A DNA stretch of 64,000 nt from Arthrobacter sp. ES3-54. Its GTDB lineage: Bacteria; Actinomycetota; Actinomycetes; Actinomycetales; Micrococcaceae. Below the pieces are notes generated by a model, which was given only the letters and a program-made list of their open reading frames with translations, made no database searches and was not told the DNA's origin. The stretch spans positions 62,001 to 126,000 of the forward strand of contig NZ_JAQFIF010000001.1 in the NCBI RefSeq assembly GCF_029504395.1, read 5' to 3'. A program made the translations under genes and the position numbers. This document shows, in pieces, positions 1 through 8,675 of this stretch (position 1 is its first letter; the number at the start of each line of letters is the position of its first letter).

Positions 1-16
1 CGGGGCTGGAGTGTAC

Positions 17-193
17 GTGACCCGGGATGACCTCAGGGTTATCCTCGAAGCCGCTGCCCCGCATCTGGCTTCGGTAGGCGATGAAGCGTTCGGCTATGCG
101 GTCAGCGCCCTCCGCGGTCACGCTGAAATGACAACGGCTGAAGCAGAGGCCGCGGTCGGCGACATTCTTGATGCACTCGGGCTCGCAAAGTGA
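17..193 (+). CDS. small phage protein, function unknown (58 aa)
   Basis: A short acidic, alpha-helical-looking protein rich in Ala, Glu and Asp, with no family I recognise. GTG at 17 is chosen over GTG at 11 because the GGAG at 8-11 is correctly spaced only for 17. Its stop overlaps the next start (GTGA), so the two are translationally coupled. It is on the plus strand, convergent with the minus-strand head operon, and is probably the end of a plus-strand cassette (tail, lysis or lysogeny genes) lying left of the window. Confidence 0.6.
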   Translation: MTRDDLRVILEAAAPHLASVGDEAFGYAVSALRGHAEMTTAEAEAAVGDILDALGLAK

Positions 194-264
194 TCCACAT
201 TCTGCCGTGGTTCCTGATAGTTGCCGCGATCATTTTGTACATCGCGTGGGCGTTCGACCTATAG
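190..264 (+). CDS. micro-protein with one transmembrane segment (24 aa)
   Basis: GTG at 190 overlaps the TGA of the preceding gene. The product is almost entirely one hydrophobic helix (PWFLIVAAIILYIAWAF) with a short charged tail. Overlap, size and hydrophobicity suggest a small inner-membrane phage protein; a lysis-related role is only a guess. Transcription would run into the terminator at 270-308. Confidence 0.5.
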   Translation: MIHILPWFLIVAAIILYIAWAFDL

Positions 265-308
265 CCCACAAAAAAGCGCCTCCACTCTTCCAGCGAGTGG
301 GGGCGCTT
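265..308 (-). terminator. intrinsic terminator ending the prophage head operon
   Basis: A 14-bp stem (274-287 with 295-308, one G-T pair) and a 7-nt loop. Read on the minus strand it is followed by a six-T run and GTGGGC. It lies 30 bp past the stop of the last minus-strand head gene and between convergent genes, so it may work both ways. Its stem, T-run and downstream GTGGGC are nearly identical to the plus-strand terminator at 26295-26339. Confidence 0.85.
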
Positions 309-337
309 CTGCGTGCGTACCTGGATGCGTCCGCGAC

Positions 338-733
338 TCACGCGACCACCTCAGAAACCCGCGTCCGCTGCGCAGTCGCAAACGACTTGTGGAACAGTTC
401 AACGACGCGCATCTCACGCCCCACCATCTGCGGATCCAGCACCGAAGCCGTGATCGTCACAACGTCATCCACCAGCAACGGGCCAGCCGCCACCGGGAAA
501 TCAACCCGCGAATCCTGCACCGTAAACGAATGCCCACCAGCGTTCGGGTTCGACGCCTGGGAAATGGTTTGCTGCACCTTGCACGGGCCGCTATAGACCA
601 GCGTCGAACCGGGGGTCACGTTGCCCGTCTCAGGATCCGTCACCGGATCACCCGGACGAGTCACCGTGCACGCGTCCACCATCAACGCCTCAGCAGCTTC
701 CCGACCTCGCAAGGTCGCGGCAACCGCACTCAC
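338..733 (-). CDS. head-tail connector / stopper (DUF6093-like)
   Basis: 131 aa. Size, position after the Gp19/15/42-type connector, and a beta-rich sequence with a central CTVTRPGDPVTDPETG segment match the DUF6093 group of actinophage head-tail proteins, which cap or extend the connector after packaging. The start is GTG at 733, overlapping the upstream stop (GTGA). It is the last minus-strand structural gene before the terminator, so tail genes must lie elsewhere. Confidence 0.7.
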   Translation of the reverse strand: MSAVAATLRGREAAEALMVDACTVTRPGDPVTDPETGNVTPGSTLVYSGPCKVQQTISQASNPNAGGHSFTVQDSRVDFPVAAGPLLVDDVVTITASVLDPQMVGREMRVVELFHKSFATAQRTRVSEVVA

Positions 734-1089
734 GAGCGGGGCCGAATCTCAAAGGCGCGCGGACCAGCAGCCCGCACACCCAGCCAGCCCAACTCATCCG
801 TGGACGCATACAACTCGCCAGTGGACAGCGCCGAATCGACGGTGCCGCCCTCCGTGTAGTCATCAATCGACTCGTTGCGGATCCGGTAGCCGTCCGGGTT
901 TTTCATCACCCGGCGAACCATCCGCGACACAACCAGCCGGGCCACGCCCACGTCCTTGGAATCGAAGCCAGGAACCGTAACCGTCAGCAAGGTAACCGCC
1001 TCAGCGATCAACCCCGCCGCAGCCAGTGCCTCAGCATCAGAAAGGGGACGCCACCCCGCAGCAACATCATTAGGAGTCACAACAACCAT
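730..1089 (-). CDS. head-tail adaptor, Gp19/Gp15/Gp42 family
   Basis: 119 aa. The central segment RRVMKNPDGYRIRNESIDDY is characteristic of the Gp19/Gp15/Gp42 head-tail connectors of actinophages, which join the portal to the tail. ATG at 1089 has a purine-rich GGAGGGGG ribosome site. It overlaps the downstream stopper gene by 4 bp. Confidence 0.8.
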   Translation of the reverse strand: MVVVTPNDVAAGWRPLSDAEALAAAGLIAEAVTLLTVTVPGFDSKDVGVARLVVSRMVRRVMKNPDGYRIRNESIDDYTEGGTVDSALSTGELYASTDELGWLGVRAAGPRAFEIRPRS

Positions 1090-1105
1090 GACGCCCCCTC
1101 CCTAA

Positions 1106-1294
1106 CTACTTAGACGAACGTGCGACAGCAGGCTTAGCCTCGGGCTCAGCCTTTTCGAGCATGCCGGCTTCAACCAGGCGATCAACGTCGCCCTTGTCGA
1201 AACCATCGGGCACAGTAGCGCCCTCATAGAAATACGTGTTCTTGCCTGCGGGGTCCTTGATGGACACCAGCGGCGAGATGACCTTGTGGGTCAT
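1106..1294 (-). CDS. small head-module protein (62 aa), function unknown
   Basis: 62 aa, between major capsid and head-tail adaptor. The N-terminal part (about residues 1-45) contains FYEGATVPDGFDKGDVDRLV, resembling the short helix-extension-helix-like proteins often found at this place in siphovirus head operons. The tail is Ala/Lys/Glu rich. The role is inferred from position only. Confidence 0.65.
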   Translation of the reverse strand: MTHKVISPLVSIKDPAGKNTYFYEGATVPDGFDKGDVDRLVEAGMLEKAEPEAKPAVARSSK

Positions 1295-1306
1295 TTGGGC
1301 CTCCTA

Positions 1307-2221
1307 CTAAACGCCGGTGATCTTGATGGCAGCGCCGGGCTCGGTCACGTACGGGACGCAGACGCGACGGGCGCGCAGGCGCCACTTGTCGTTCAGGTCC
1401 TCGCGGATAACCTTCGTCTCAACAGCGCCAGCCTGGGTGTAGCCGCCACCAAGGGCCTCGTCAGCGATGCCACCAAGGGCGGTCGTGTCGATCAGCCATG
1501 CGCCAGAGCCGCCCGGGATGTTCGGGGTAGGCAGAACGGTCAGGCCCGCAATCGTCGGGAAGTTGCCCGAGTAGATCGCGTTCGCGGAATCTTCGCGGCC
1601 GCGAGCGTTCATGACAGCAGCATCAGAGGCAAGGTAAGCCCAAGTGATGTCATCGACAACCAGGACGTTCGGGTCGTAACCCTTATTCAGGGCGGTGACC
1701 TTGGCCTTGGCGAGCATGATGTCGCGCAGGATCGCGGCAGTGCCGGAGACCGACCATGCGCCCGAGGTGACAGCCTGAGTCTGGGTGACCGTCGCGGCGA
1801 TCAGGGAAAGGCTGATCGAGTCAACCTTCTTGATGATCGAGTTGGACAGCTTGCCCAAGCCCTTCTCAACGGCGCCAAAGTTCTGACGCTTGATAGCCTC
1901 GTCAGTAACCTCGGTGTCCTGGCCCCACTTGGTGACCTTGGCGACCTGCGGGGTGCCATTGGCAATCGTGGTCAGGTCGTACTCGCCGCCGGGGGACACT
2001 GCGCCGACCGGACGAACCGTGTACAGGTCCTCGTCAACGTCGTACGTGATAGCGCCGCCGGAAACGTCCGTGCGGCCACTCAGCAGCACGTCCGCAATGA
2101 AGCGGTTAGCGGTGATGTCCTGCACGCGCCGCGCCACAACGGACGGGGAGTTCAGGAAGCGGGAAATGGTTTCGTTGTCGCCCGAAAAAGTAGGGGCAAC
2201 CGGGGGGTATGAATAAGCCAA
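1307..2221 (-). CDS. major capsid protein (HK97-fold)
   Basis: 304 aa, preceded by scaffold and decoration genes and followed by connectors. The sequence has the HK97-type pattern: an N-terminal arm; VTKWGQDTEVTDEAIKRQ (spine-helix region, about residues 95-112); a middle domain with YDPNVLVVDDITWAYL; and a C-terminal strand segment ending IKITGV. The likely start is TTG at 2221 with a GGAG nine bases upstream. There is no fused protease domain, so scaffolding is presumably by the separate coiled-coil gene at 2607. Confidence 0.85.
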   Translation of the reverse strand: MAYSYPPVAPTFSGDNETISRFLNSPSVVARRVQDITANRFIADVLLSGRTDVSGGAITYDVDEDLYTVRPVGAVSPGGEYDLTTIANGTPQVAKVTKWGQDTEVTDEAIKRQNFGAVEKGLGKLSNSIIKKVDSISLSLIAATVTQTQAVTSGAWSVSGTAAILRDIMLAKAKVTALNKGYDPNVLVVDDITWAYLASDAAVMNARGREDSANAIYSGNFPTIAGLTVLPTPNIPGGSGAWLIDTTALGGIADEALGGGYTQAGAVETKVIREDLNDKWRLRARRVCVPYVTEPGAAIKITGV

Positions 2222-2237
2222 AGTAGTTGTCTCCTAG

Positions 2238-2603
2238 TTATCGTGCGAGCTTGACGCGGACTTTTGCGCCATCAGCAGCCGTGGTCAGAGCCACGCCAAC
2301 CTGAGTTGCAGCAGCCGGGGTGGCGGACGATGCGACGGTGCCGGCAGCGCCGGACACAACAGCCGCACCAGCGGTGATAGCGCCAGAAGCGACAAACTCC
2401 TGCACGCCGCCCGCGTAAACGGTCACGAGGTCGCCGGAAGCAACGTCAAACGCCGCCACACCAACCCAAGCCTGAGTAGCAGCGCCAGCGGGGGCGACAG
2501 TGCCGGAACCGGAAACAGCTAGGAGCTGCCCGCCGGAGATAGAAGCGGACGCGGTCGAAACCAGCGCCTGACCCGGAGTGTTTACCGGAAGATATTCAGC
2601 CAT
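2238..2603 (-). CDS. capsid decoration protein (DUF2190-like)
   Basis: 121 aa. A small Ala/Gly/Val/Ser-rich all-beta protein between scaffold and capsid, matching the size and composition of head-decoration proteins (DUF2190-type) that bind the outside of the expanded capsid. There are almost no charged residues until the C-terminal VRVKLAR. Confidence 0.7.
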   Translation of the reverse strand: MAEYLPVNTPGQALVSTASASISGGQLLAVSGSGTVAPAGAATQAWVGVAAFDVASGDLVTVYAGGVQEFVASGAITAGAAVVSGAAGTVASSATPAAATQVGVALTTAADGAKVRVKLAR

Positions 2604-2606
2604 TGT

Positions 2607-3104
2607 TTAGGCCTTCCTTGATCCATAGATGGATTCGTAGAGTTTTTCGTCATCCGAAAGCGCGTTAACCCTCGGGCCCTGTGAGGCGTCGGGGGCCGGC
2701 GTCCGTGTCTTGTTCAGATCAGCGAGGATTTCCAAGGCATCCGCCCGGAGTGATTCCTCATCATCGCCGTGAAGGCGAGCCACCCACTTGGCCGGCAACC
2801 CAGCATCAAGCGCGACTTTCTGACGGAGGCTGTCGCGGCGAAGGTTGGCCAGTTCCTGAGCGGCTTCGGCAGCATCACGCTGCGCCTTCTCAATCTCCGA
2901 CAGTTTCGCGTCGTCAACTTCCTTCAAACGAAGCCGGTTCTTCTCGGCTTCCTTGTTGGCTTTCGCCAGCGCGGCCCGCAGGCGGTCGAGCTCGCCCGCG
3001 TCGGGCTGCACTTCCGCCTCAGTTGCCGCGGTTTCGTCAGCCACTACATCGGCAGCCGCGGGGGCTTCCTCAGCAATAGCCTCGGTGGTTAGTTCGTCAG
3101 CCAT
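2607..3104 (-). CDS. capsid scaffold protein
   Basis: 165 aa. Acidic N-terminus (about residues 1-45, Glu/Ala/Asp), then a long charged heptad-like coiled coil (LRAALAKANKEAEKNRLRLK onward), then a short C-terminal region: the usual architecture of a phage scaffold. ATG at 3104 is favoured over the adjacent GTG because the AGGAGG is five bases upstream of the ATG. It is followed directly by decoration and capsid genes. Confidence 0.8.
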   Translation of the reverse strand: MADELTTEAIAEEAPAAADVVADETAATEAEVQPDAGELDRLRAALAKANKEAEKNRLRLKEVDDAKLSEIEKAQRDAAEAAQELANLRRDSLRQKVALDAGLPAKWVARLHGDDEESLRADALEILADLNKTRTPAPDASQGPRVNALSDDEKLYESIYGSRKA

Positions 3105-3223
3105 CACGGCCTCCTGATCTGATCGTTGTTACTTCCTCATCCATCCCGGAATAGGAAACTTGCGCCGCTGCGGAATGATCACGCAGGGAAAAGTGGCAGT
3201 GATGAGGGATGCCAGCCCGCGGC

Positions 3224-4435
3224 CTAATAGCCGAGTATGTGCTTGCGGTATTCGCGTTCAACACGCGCCGCAACTTCCGGAGTGACCTTCGCGTTCTTCG
3301 CGTTCGTGAACGGGTTACGCCCAGATCTGACGGCATCCCAGTTAGCTTGAGCGTCGAACACGCGACGTTCAGCCGCCGTCATTGTCACCCGCGCGTTCGG
3401 GTCGCGCACGCCGGTCTCACGCGCCCTCAGGACAGCCTCACGGGCGCCAACACGAGTGCCGCCGCGCCCCAACTGCCCGAAGCCCTCAGCCTGCCCACGA
3501 AGGACCCCCGAGGGATTCTGACCGCCCGGCAAGATGTAGCCGAAACGCTCAAGTTCAGCGAGAGTGGCCTCGCGGCTAAGCCCCTTGCCATATATGGCCT
3601 CAGGGGTGAGTCGCGGGCCGTTCCGCCCGAAGTTGCCGCGCTTAGACGTACCCTCGGAAGTGGTCAGGCCGCCCGGCTTCAAGCCGCGCCTACTGTTGAC
3701 CACCTGGAAGATGTCGCCGCCATCGCGGATCGCCTGAGCGCCCGCCTTCGTGTAGTTCCGGTCCTGATCCTCGGGGGACAGCGACTTGAAATACTCGTAA
3801 GGATCGTGGACTAGGCCCTCAGTCTCAGCAGCTTTCGTCTGCGTCGTCTGAACATGCACGCAATCGCACTTCGGGTGCCGCTGAAAACCAGCGTTCCAGC
3901 GATAAACACGCCCCGCCAAGATCGAACAGCGCGAGCATGACGGCGGATTGAGCATGCGAACATAGGAAACCCGGTTGCGCGTCGCCGTATCAACACCAGC
4001 AGCGCCGCGCCCAGCATCCGCAACCTGAGTCCGGGTAAGCGTAGTCAGGAACTTGCCGCCCTGCCCCAACGCCTGCCTAGGATCCATGCCGCCAGCAATC
4101 AGCGTCTTTACGTGCGGAACAGCGCCGTAGAGCAAGCCCTCGAGGGTCCGCCCATCAGACGCGAGCCCACCAAACGCGGACGGATTCACAAAGTGCTGCG
4201 GGGGCTCATACAAGCCCTGATCAGCGAGGGTCTGCGCGCCATACGACGCGCCGGCAGCCGCAGCCTTCACCTGAACCCCAGACAACACAGGAACCAGCAA
4301 AGGAACCTGCGTCGCCCACGAACCACTAAGGTCCGACAGGCTAACCTCGGACCACAACTGCGAACCAGCTAGGACGACAAGTGCCTGTAGGCGCTGCATC
4401 TGCTTATAGTGGGCAACCGCCGCGTCCGGGATCAT
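3224..4435 (-). CDS. MuF-like minor head protein
   Basis: 403 aa, directly after the portal gene. It contains CSRCSILAGRVYRWNAG and HPKCDCVHV (about residues 172-210), the Cys/His signature of MuF-type minor head proteins in actinophages; these sit inside the capsid next to the portal and can be ejected. The C-terminal region is basic and carries no toxin or protease motif I recognise. The 120 bp to the scaffold gene show no further gene. Confidence 0.75.
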   Translation of the reverse strand: MIPDAAVAHYKQMQRLQALVVLAGSQLWSEVSLSDLSGSWATQVPLLVPVLSGVQVKAAAAGASYGAQTLADQGLYEPPQHFVNPSAFGGLASDGRTLEGLLYGAVPHVKTLIAGGMDPRQALGQGGKFLTTLTRTQVADAGRGAAGVDTATRNRVSYVRMLNPPSCSRCSILAGRVYRWNAGFQRHPKCDCVHVQTTQTKAAETEGLVHDPYEYFKSLSPEDQDRNYTKAGAQAIRDGGDIFQVVNSRRGLKPGGLTTSEGTSKRGNFGRNGPRLTPEAIYGKGLSREATLAELERFGYILPGGQNPSGVLRGQAEGFGQLGRGGTRVGAREAVLRARETGVRDPNARVTMTAAERRVFDAQANWDAVRSGRNPFTNAKNAKVTPEVAARVEREYRKHILGY

Positions 4436-4437
4436 CG

Positions 4438-5769
4438 CTAACCCCCGTTAATAGACCTAGCCAAATTCGCAATATCAGGGTTGGACTTCGCGCGTGCATC
4501 CATCTCAACCATGTTGTCCCGCTCCTGCTGCGTGTAACCCAGGTCAATCCGGGCCTGCTCAACAGGAATGATGTTCGTCTGGACCTTTTTCACGGTCGCA
4601 TCAGCCTTCTGCGCTTCGGTCGGCGTGGAAGGATCGCGCCAGACCGTTTCGAGCGTCTTAGCGTCCTCGTCCCACTTGCCGTTTTTAATCCGCAGCACAA
4701 GGCGTTGCACATCCTCCCAAGACCCGCCAAAGTACGTGTGCTTACGCTCCACACGCTTCACGAGCTGAGTCTCAGAAGACCGGATAGCATCAGCCGACGC
4801 CGGGTTGTCTCCAACAAAGCTGAGGTAGTGAGGGGGCAAGGCCAGCATCTGAGACGCCAACTGCGCCAGCAACTTGATCGAGTTATGGAAGACGCTCAAG
4901 TCAGCCTCGTTGAATTGACCGAACTTCGCCTGATCATTCTCAGAGCCCCACAAAGTGCCAGTATCACGCGACCAAACACTGATCGGGTTATTGTCCTTGT
5001 CCACAAAATCGTCAGCCTTCAAGCCGACAGCCCAGCGCCGCGGCATCGCATGAAACTCGCCGCTGACCATCATGTCCGTAGCCATCTTGTTAGCCGCATC
5101 AGCCACCGGAATGACATCCTGGAACTCAGACAAGCCATCAGGCTTCAAAATGCGCGGACGGTTCACCAGCGGCACAACAGGAACGCGGCCTAGGCCATGC
5201 TCATCCGCCGGCCCCGTAGACAGCCACTCCTTACCGAACGCGAAAGACTCCGTCGAATCAGGCAGATACAACGTCGCCCGCTGGACAATATCCTTGCCCT
5301 CGCCCTCCTGCCACCGCTTAATCGCGGCAGAAACACGGCGCGTCCGAGGATCCCGCTCAGCAAACACCTGAAACGGGCTCTCGACAGTCACAATCGGGTC
5401 GGAACTGTCCTCATCGCCGCTACCAACAATCACATACGAGCGACCAAGGACAAGTGCATCCAAATGCGCCTGCTGCGACTGCTCATCAAGCCCATTAGCC
5501 TGCCAAATGCGCCACAACTCATCATCAGACGACGAAGAACCCCGATACCGGAACCCCTCAATGTCAAGCCGATTCTCATACGCCTCAGCACCAAACCGCA
5601 ACCAATTCAGAACCAACTGGCTAACCCGGTCGCCAATCTCCGACTGCATCGCCTGCGCCATGTACTTCAACGGCTGCTCGCCCTCAAAATACTTATCAAC
5701 ACGGTCCAAGCCAGGGATTAGCCCGGCGAGCTTCGTATCCAACCGTGCAAGGGCATCAGAAACAGCCAT
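4438..5769 (-). CDS. portal protein (SPP1 gp6-like)
   Basis: 443 aa. Forms the dodecameric DNA gate of the capsid. The gp6-like pattern is clear: an N-terminal helical part, FRYRGSSSSDDELWRIWQAN, a central LGRVPVVPLVNRPR segment, and MLALPPHYLSFVGDNPASAD before the long C-terminal helices. ATG at 5769 is preferred to ATG at 5781 because the GGAGGGC lies five bases upstream of it. The gene follows TerL by 15 bp. Confidence 0.9.
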   Translation of the reverse strand: MAVSDALARLDTKLAGLIPGLDRVDKYFEGEQPLKYMAQAMQSEIGDRVSQLVLNWLRFGAEAYENRLDIEGFRYRGSSSSDDELWRIWQANGLDEQSQQAHLDALVLGRSYVIVGSGDEDSSDPIVTVESPFQVFAERDPRTRRVSAAIKRWQEGEGKDIVQRATLYLPDSTESFAFGKEWLSTGPADEHGLGRVPVVPLVNRPRILKPDGLSEFQDVIPVADAANKMATDMMVSGEFHAMPRRWAVGLKADDFVDKDNNPISVWSRDTGTLWGSENDQAKFGQFNEADLSVFHNSIKLLAQLASQMLALPPHYLSFVGDNPASADAIRSSETQLVKRVERKHTYFGGSWEDVQRLVLRIKNGKWDEDAKTLETVWRDPSTPTEAQKADATVKKVQTNIIPVEQARIDLGYTQQERDNMVEMDARAKSNPDIANLARSINGG

Positions 5770-5784
5770 CAGGCCCTCCATCGT

Positions 5785-6417
5785 CTAAGAAACAACAACC
5801 CGGCGCCGCTTCGGCGTGGGATCCCAGCCGCTTTCCCTAGCGTCGCTGGCAGCCGTGTGTGCGAGGATCCGCGCCATCACGGCATCAATCTTTTGGTGGT
5901 CGGCAGGCTTGATGAGCACGTACTGTTGAGCCGCCTTAGCGGCCTTACGTGCGTTCGCCATATGAATGGCAGTGATCGGGCAACCGTCATGCGTGATTCG
6001 CCGCGTGGACAGGTCAATCTCGAACCGCTTTATCTCGGCGTACATCGCCTTGATGCGGTTCGTCGGCCACTCGAAAACGTGGTTATCGCCGTATAGCAAT
6101 GACCAGTCGCCAATCTCGGAGAACCAGTCATTTGGGTCCGCGTAGAACCGCTCAACGCGATAGCGCGTGAACAGCTCGTCAACCGCGGCGTGAACCTCCG
6201 AGCGCGGGATCTGACCATTCCACTCGGCAGGATTCCAAATCGTCGGACGATCATCCGGGCCGTAGCGCGGCGTAAACGTGAACCCGTCGTAAGTCTCAGC
6301 CTGAATCGCAGTCCAGTCATTGCTTTCGCTGCCGTCGAAGCCCAGCGAAATCGCGGTACCGTCAGGCGGGTTCGGCATCCACTTCTGAACCCGCATACGC
6401 CGCCTCCCACATGCCAT
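5785..6417 (-). CDS. terL: terminase large subunit, C-terminal nuclease half (out of frame with the ATPase half)
   Basis: Up to 210 aa. Encodes the RNase H-like headful or cos nuclease domain: ISLGFDGSESNDWTAI carries the first catalytic Asp and FYADPNDW a later acidic residue. It lies +1 relative to the ATPase half at 6362-7438 and overlaps it. In-frame ATGs at 6417, 6396 and 6378 could start a separate nuclease protein; otherwise a +1 shift near 6364-6370 would fuse the two into a normal TerL of about 555 aa. Mutation, programmed shift and split gene all remain possible. Confidence 0.8.
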   Translation of the reverse strand: MACGRRRMRVQKWMPNPPDGTAISLGFDGSESNDWTAIQAETYDGFTFTPRYGPDDRPTIWNPAEWNGQIPRSEVHAAVDELFTRYRVERFYADPNDWFSEIGDWSLLYGDNHVFEWPTNRIKAMYAEIKRFEIDLSTRRITHDGCPITAIHMANARKAAKAAQQYVLIKPADHQKIDAVMARILAHTAASDARESGWDPTPKRRRVVVS

Positions 6418-7438
6418 CACGCAACCAAGCGCCCGAACCAGACACCAGCCGATTACCAAAGAACCGCTCAGCCTGCGCGCGGTCAGTCTCCATAAGCTCC
6501 GAAGCCTCAGCCTCAATCGACGCAAGATCAACCCAAGGCGAGCCCTCATAAACGAACTTGTGAATCTGCGCCCGGTCACGCTTATTGCCATACGACAAAT
6601 GCGCCGGCGGCTGACGGAAGAACTTGAAAATATCCTGCGACTGAGACTCAAACGTCCGCTGCGCCGTACTATTCTCCGAAGGGTCCCAAGCATTAGACGT
6701 CTCAATGGTCCGGCCGCCCATACCAGCAGCACCGCGGCGCTGCGTCTCGGCAACCTTCACCATCTTGTTCGTCTTCGTATACAGGCCAGACTCATCCTGG
6801 AACGCAAACGAAATCGGGTTACCAAGCTTCGACTGAGCATTGGAAGTCACAGCATCAATGCGGTCCATGTCCTCATTGCCAGCCTCGCCAACAATGCGGA
6901 TAAAGTCCTCGCGGATCAGCAGCAAGTCAGCCAGCGGACCCAGGCGAATCATCGCCTTCAGCGGGCGCAGGATGTTATCAACCTGATCCTCAGACGTAGC
7001 CGTCAACTGAATCAGCGGCGACGGGTGACGAATGCCCTTAGCCTCGCCCGGCAGGTAGTCATACGACCAACCGCAGCCGCAGCCATTAGCCGAGCACTCA
7101 TAAACGTCCCCATCAACAGCCCAGCCATTGAAGATCGTCGGCCCAACAGCCTCGCCAGTAGACACGGCAGCCGCCCAAGGGCCCTTGCCAGTCTTCTGAG
7201 GCGCCACAACCTGCGAACGCCGGTAAACGAACGCCTGGTTTAGAAGCGGCTTCTCAGCGTTCCATACAGCATCAGGACGGATGCGGTAATGGTTCGCCGT
7301 GCACCAAAACTGCCAATCAGACTGACGAAACGCCGCTCCACGAGTAAACCCGTCCGGAACCCGGCAATGCTGCTCATACCAGGCATCCAGCAAGTCGCCA
7401 AGCGTCGGAAAATCAACAAGAAACCCGTTAGCTTCCAC
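6362..7438 (-). CDS. terL: terminase large subunit, N-terminal ATPase half
   Basis: 358 aa. The packaging motor ATPase: a Walker-A-like VVAPQKTGKGPWAAA (about residues 77-91), a Walker-B-like SFAFQDESGLY and the downstream coupling region. The frame closes with TGA at 6362 just before the nuclease domain, which continues in the +1 frame. It overlaps the TerS gene by 11 bp. Full-length TerL is normally one chain, so the split is unusual. Confidence 0.85.
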   Translation of the reverse strand: MEANGFLVDFPTLGDLLDAWYEQHCRVPDGFTRGAAFRQSDWQFWCTANHYRIRPDAVWNAEKPLLNQAFVYRRSQVVAPQKTGKGPWAAAVSTGEAVGPTIFNGWAVDGDVYECSANGCGCGWSYDYLPGEAKGIRHPSPLIQLTATSEDQVDNILRPLKAMIRLGPLADLLLIREDFIRIVGEAGNEDMDRIDAVTSNAQSKLGNPISFAFQDESGLYTKTNKMVKVAETQRRGAAGMGGRTIETSNAWDPSENSTAQRTFESQSQDIFKFFRQPPAHLSYGNKRDRAQIHKFVYEGSPWVDLASIEAEASELMETDRAQAERFFGNRLVSGSGAWLRDGMWEAAYAGSEVDAEPA

Positions 7439-7892
7439 CAGGAACGGCCCTCAGACGGCGCTTAGGCACATCCTGAGACGTAGCGGCAGGCTTGTCATCC
7501 CTCTTAGCCTGAACCTCATCAGCAGCAAGCGCCCATCCATTCTCTTTCATCCCGGCAGGAGTCAACCCGATCTGATCAGCAAGGCGGATCACCTGGCCCA
7601 TGACAGTAGCCGGGCACTCGGGATCCTCCGTGCGAACAGACCAGCGAACATACTGCGCAACCGCGCGCCACCGCCACGGCTCAGCAAACCAAGCCGCAGC
7701 CTGCGGAGTGCGCCACAGCGAATCCCAAACCTCAGCCTCACGCTCAGCCAAAGCCGGCAATGGGAAGTCCGGCACGTCGCCATCGAACCCCTCGCGGGGG
7801 AGGGCCTGAAAACTTAGGCCCCGAGAATCAGAACGCGCAGACCTCGGATCAACCGAAGGCCCAGACCTATTACGAGCGCCACCACGAGCCAT
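7428..7892 (-). CDS. terS: terminase small subunit
   Basis: 154 aa, directly upstream of TerL. The N-terminus is basic and Ser/Arg rich; the central segment (AEREAEVWDSLWRTPQAAAWF... VMGQVIRLADQIGLTPAG) is typical of actinophage TerS proteins, which recognise the packaging site and stimulate TerL. AGGAGGT precedes ATG at 7892. Confidence 0.8.
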   Translation of the reverse strand: MARGGARNRSGPSVDPRSARSDSRGLSFQALPREGFDGDVPDFPLPALAEREAEVWDSLWRTPQAAAWFAEPWRWRAVAQYVRWSVRTEDPECPATVMGQVIRLADQIGLTPAGMKENGWALAADEVQAKRDDKPAATSQDVPKRRLRAVPGGS

Positions 7893-7901
7893 TCTGACCT
7901 C

Positions 7902-8675
7902 CTAAGCCGCTATCCGATTACCCTTCGACACATTGCACGTCAAATGGGCAAGTTGAACATTTTCATACGTATGCGTACCGCCCCTAGAGAGCGGCAAAAT
8001 GTGATCCAAGCTAGGGCTCATAGGATCAGGCCATGCCGAAGTCGGATCAACCGGAGTCACGCACAAGCCACAGATCCAAATATCGCGCTCGTAAATATCA
8101 ACCGGGCGCAGATCCTCAACCTGAGTGCCACGCTTCTGCGCGCGACGCTTATGGTAATGCGCCCGCCGGTTGTCATCCCATGCAGGATTAGCCTCACGAC
8201 CAGTCGCCCTTGCCCAGCGGCGCCAGCAGACGATACACATCCCTCGAGCCTCCGCTGTCCGGTGGCAGGACTCTCCCGAGCATGTCCCATCATGATTGCC
8301 GCGGCGGAACTTCGTGGCGCAGCGGCTGGAACAAAACATGGTGGTCGACTTACGAGCCTCAGTGGAATCTCCGCAATGCTTGCAAGTAATTACAGGCTTA
8401 GGTCTAGCCGCGGTCTCAGCGCGTCGGCGGTTCCCAATCTCATCCCTGCGCCGAAAATATGACGCTTTGGATGAGCAGTTGCCCGAGCAATACCTTGGGT
8501 GCGGGCCGCTATCACCCTTCCGTTCGGTTGGACCGCCGCAATGACCGCATACCGCATGCTCTATAGGGTCTGCGACGGAGCCAGTGCTGTACCACCGTTG
8601 GTAGTGCTTAATGCACCAGCCGCGGGCACTCTTTGGCCTATCGCATCCGTCGACAGAACATGAGACAATTGACAT
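7902..8675 (-). CDS. HNH endonuclease with zinc-finger array
   Basis: 257 aa. The N-terminal two thirds carry repeated Cys/His clusters (CSVDGCDRPKSARGWCIKHY; CGHCGG...CSGNC; CKHCGD...CSSRC; CSGESCHRTAEARGMCIVC). The C-terminal domain is a classical HNH: CGLCVTPVDP, SLDHILPLSRGGTH, LAHLTCNVSKGN. It lies immediately before terS, where HNH proteins commonly assist cos cleavage by terminase; a homing endonuclease is the alternative. Confidence 0.8.
   Translation of the reverse strand: MSIVSCSVDGCDRPKSARGWCIKHYQRWYSTGSVADPIEHAVCGHCGGPTERKGDSGPHPRYCSGNCSSKASYFRRRDEIGNRRRAETAARPKPVITCKHCGDSTEARKSTTMFCSSRCATKFRRGNHDGTCSGESCHRTAEARGMCIVCWRRWARATGREANPAWDDNRRAHYHKRRAQKRGTQVEDLRPVDIYERDIWICGLCVTPVDPTSAWPDPMSPSLDHILPLSRGGTHTYENVQLAHLTCNVSKGNRIAA

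Noticed and set aside
102-341. 79-codon minus-strand frame continuing after the head-tail stopper
   Set aside because: It crosses the terminator stem at 265-308, lacks a ribosome site, and the product is Arg-rich with no resemblance to tail proteins.
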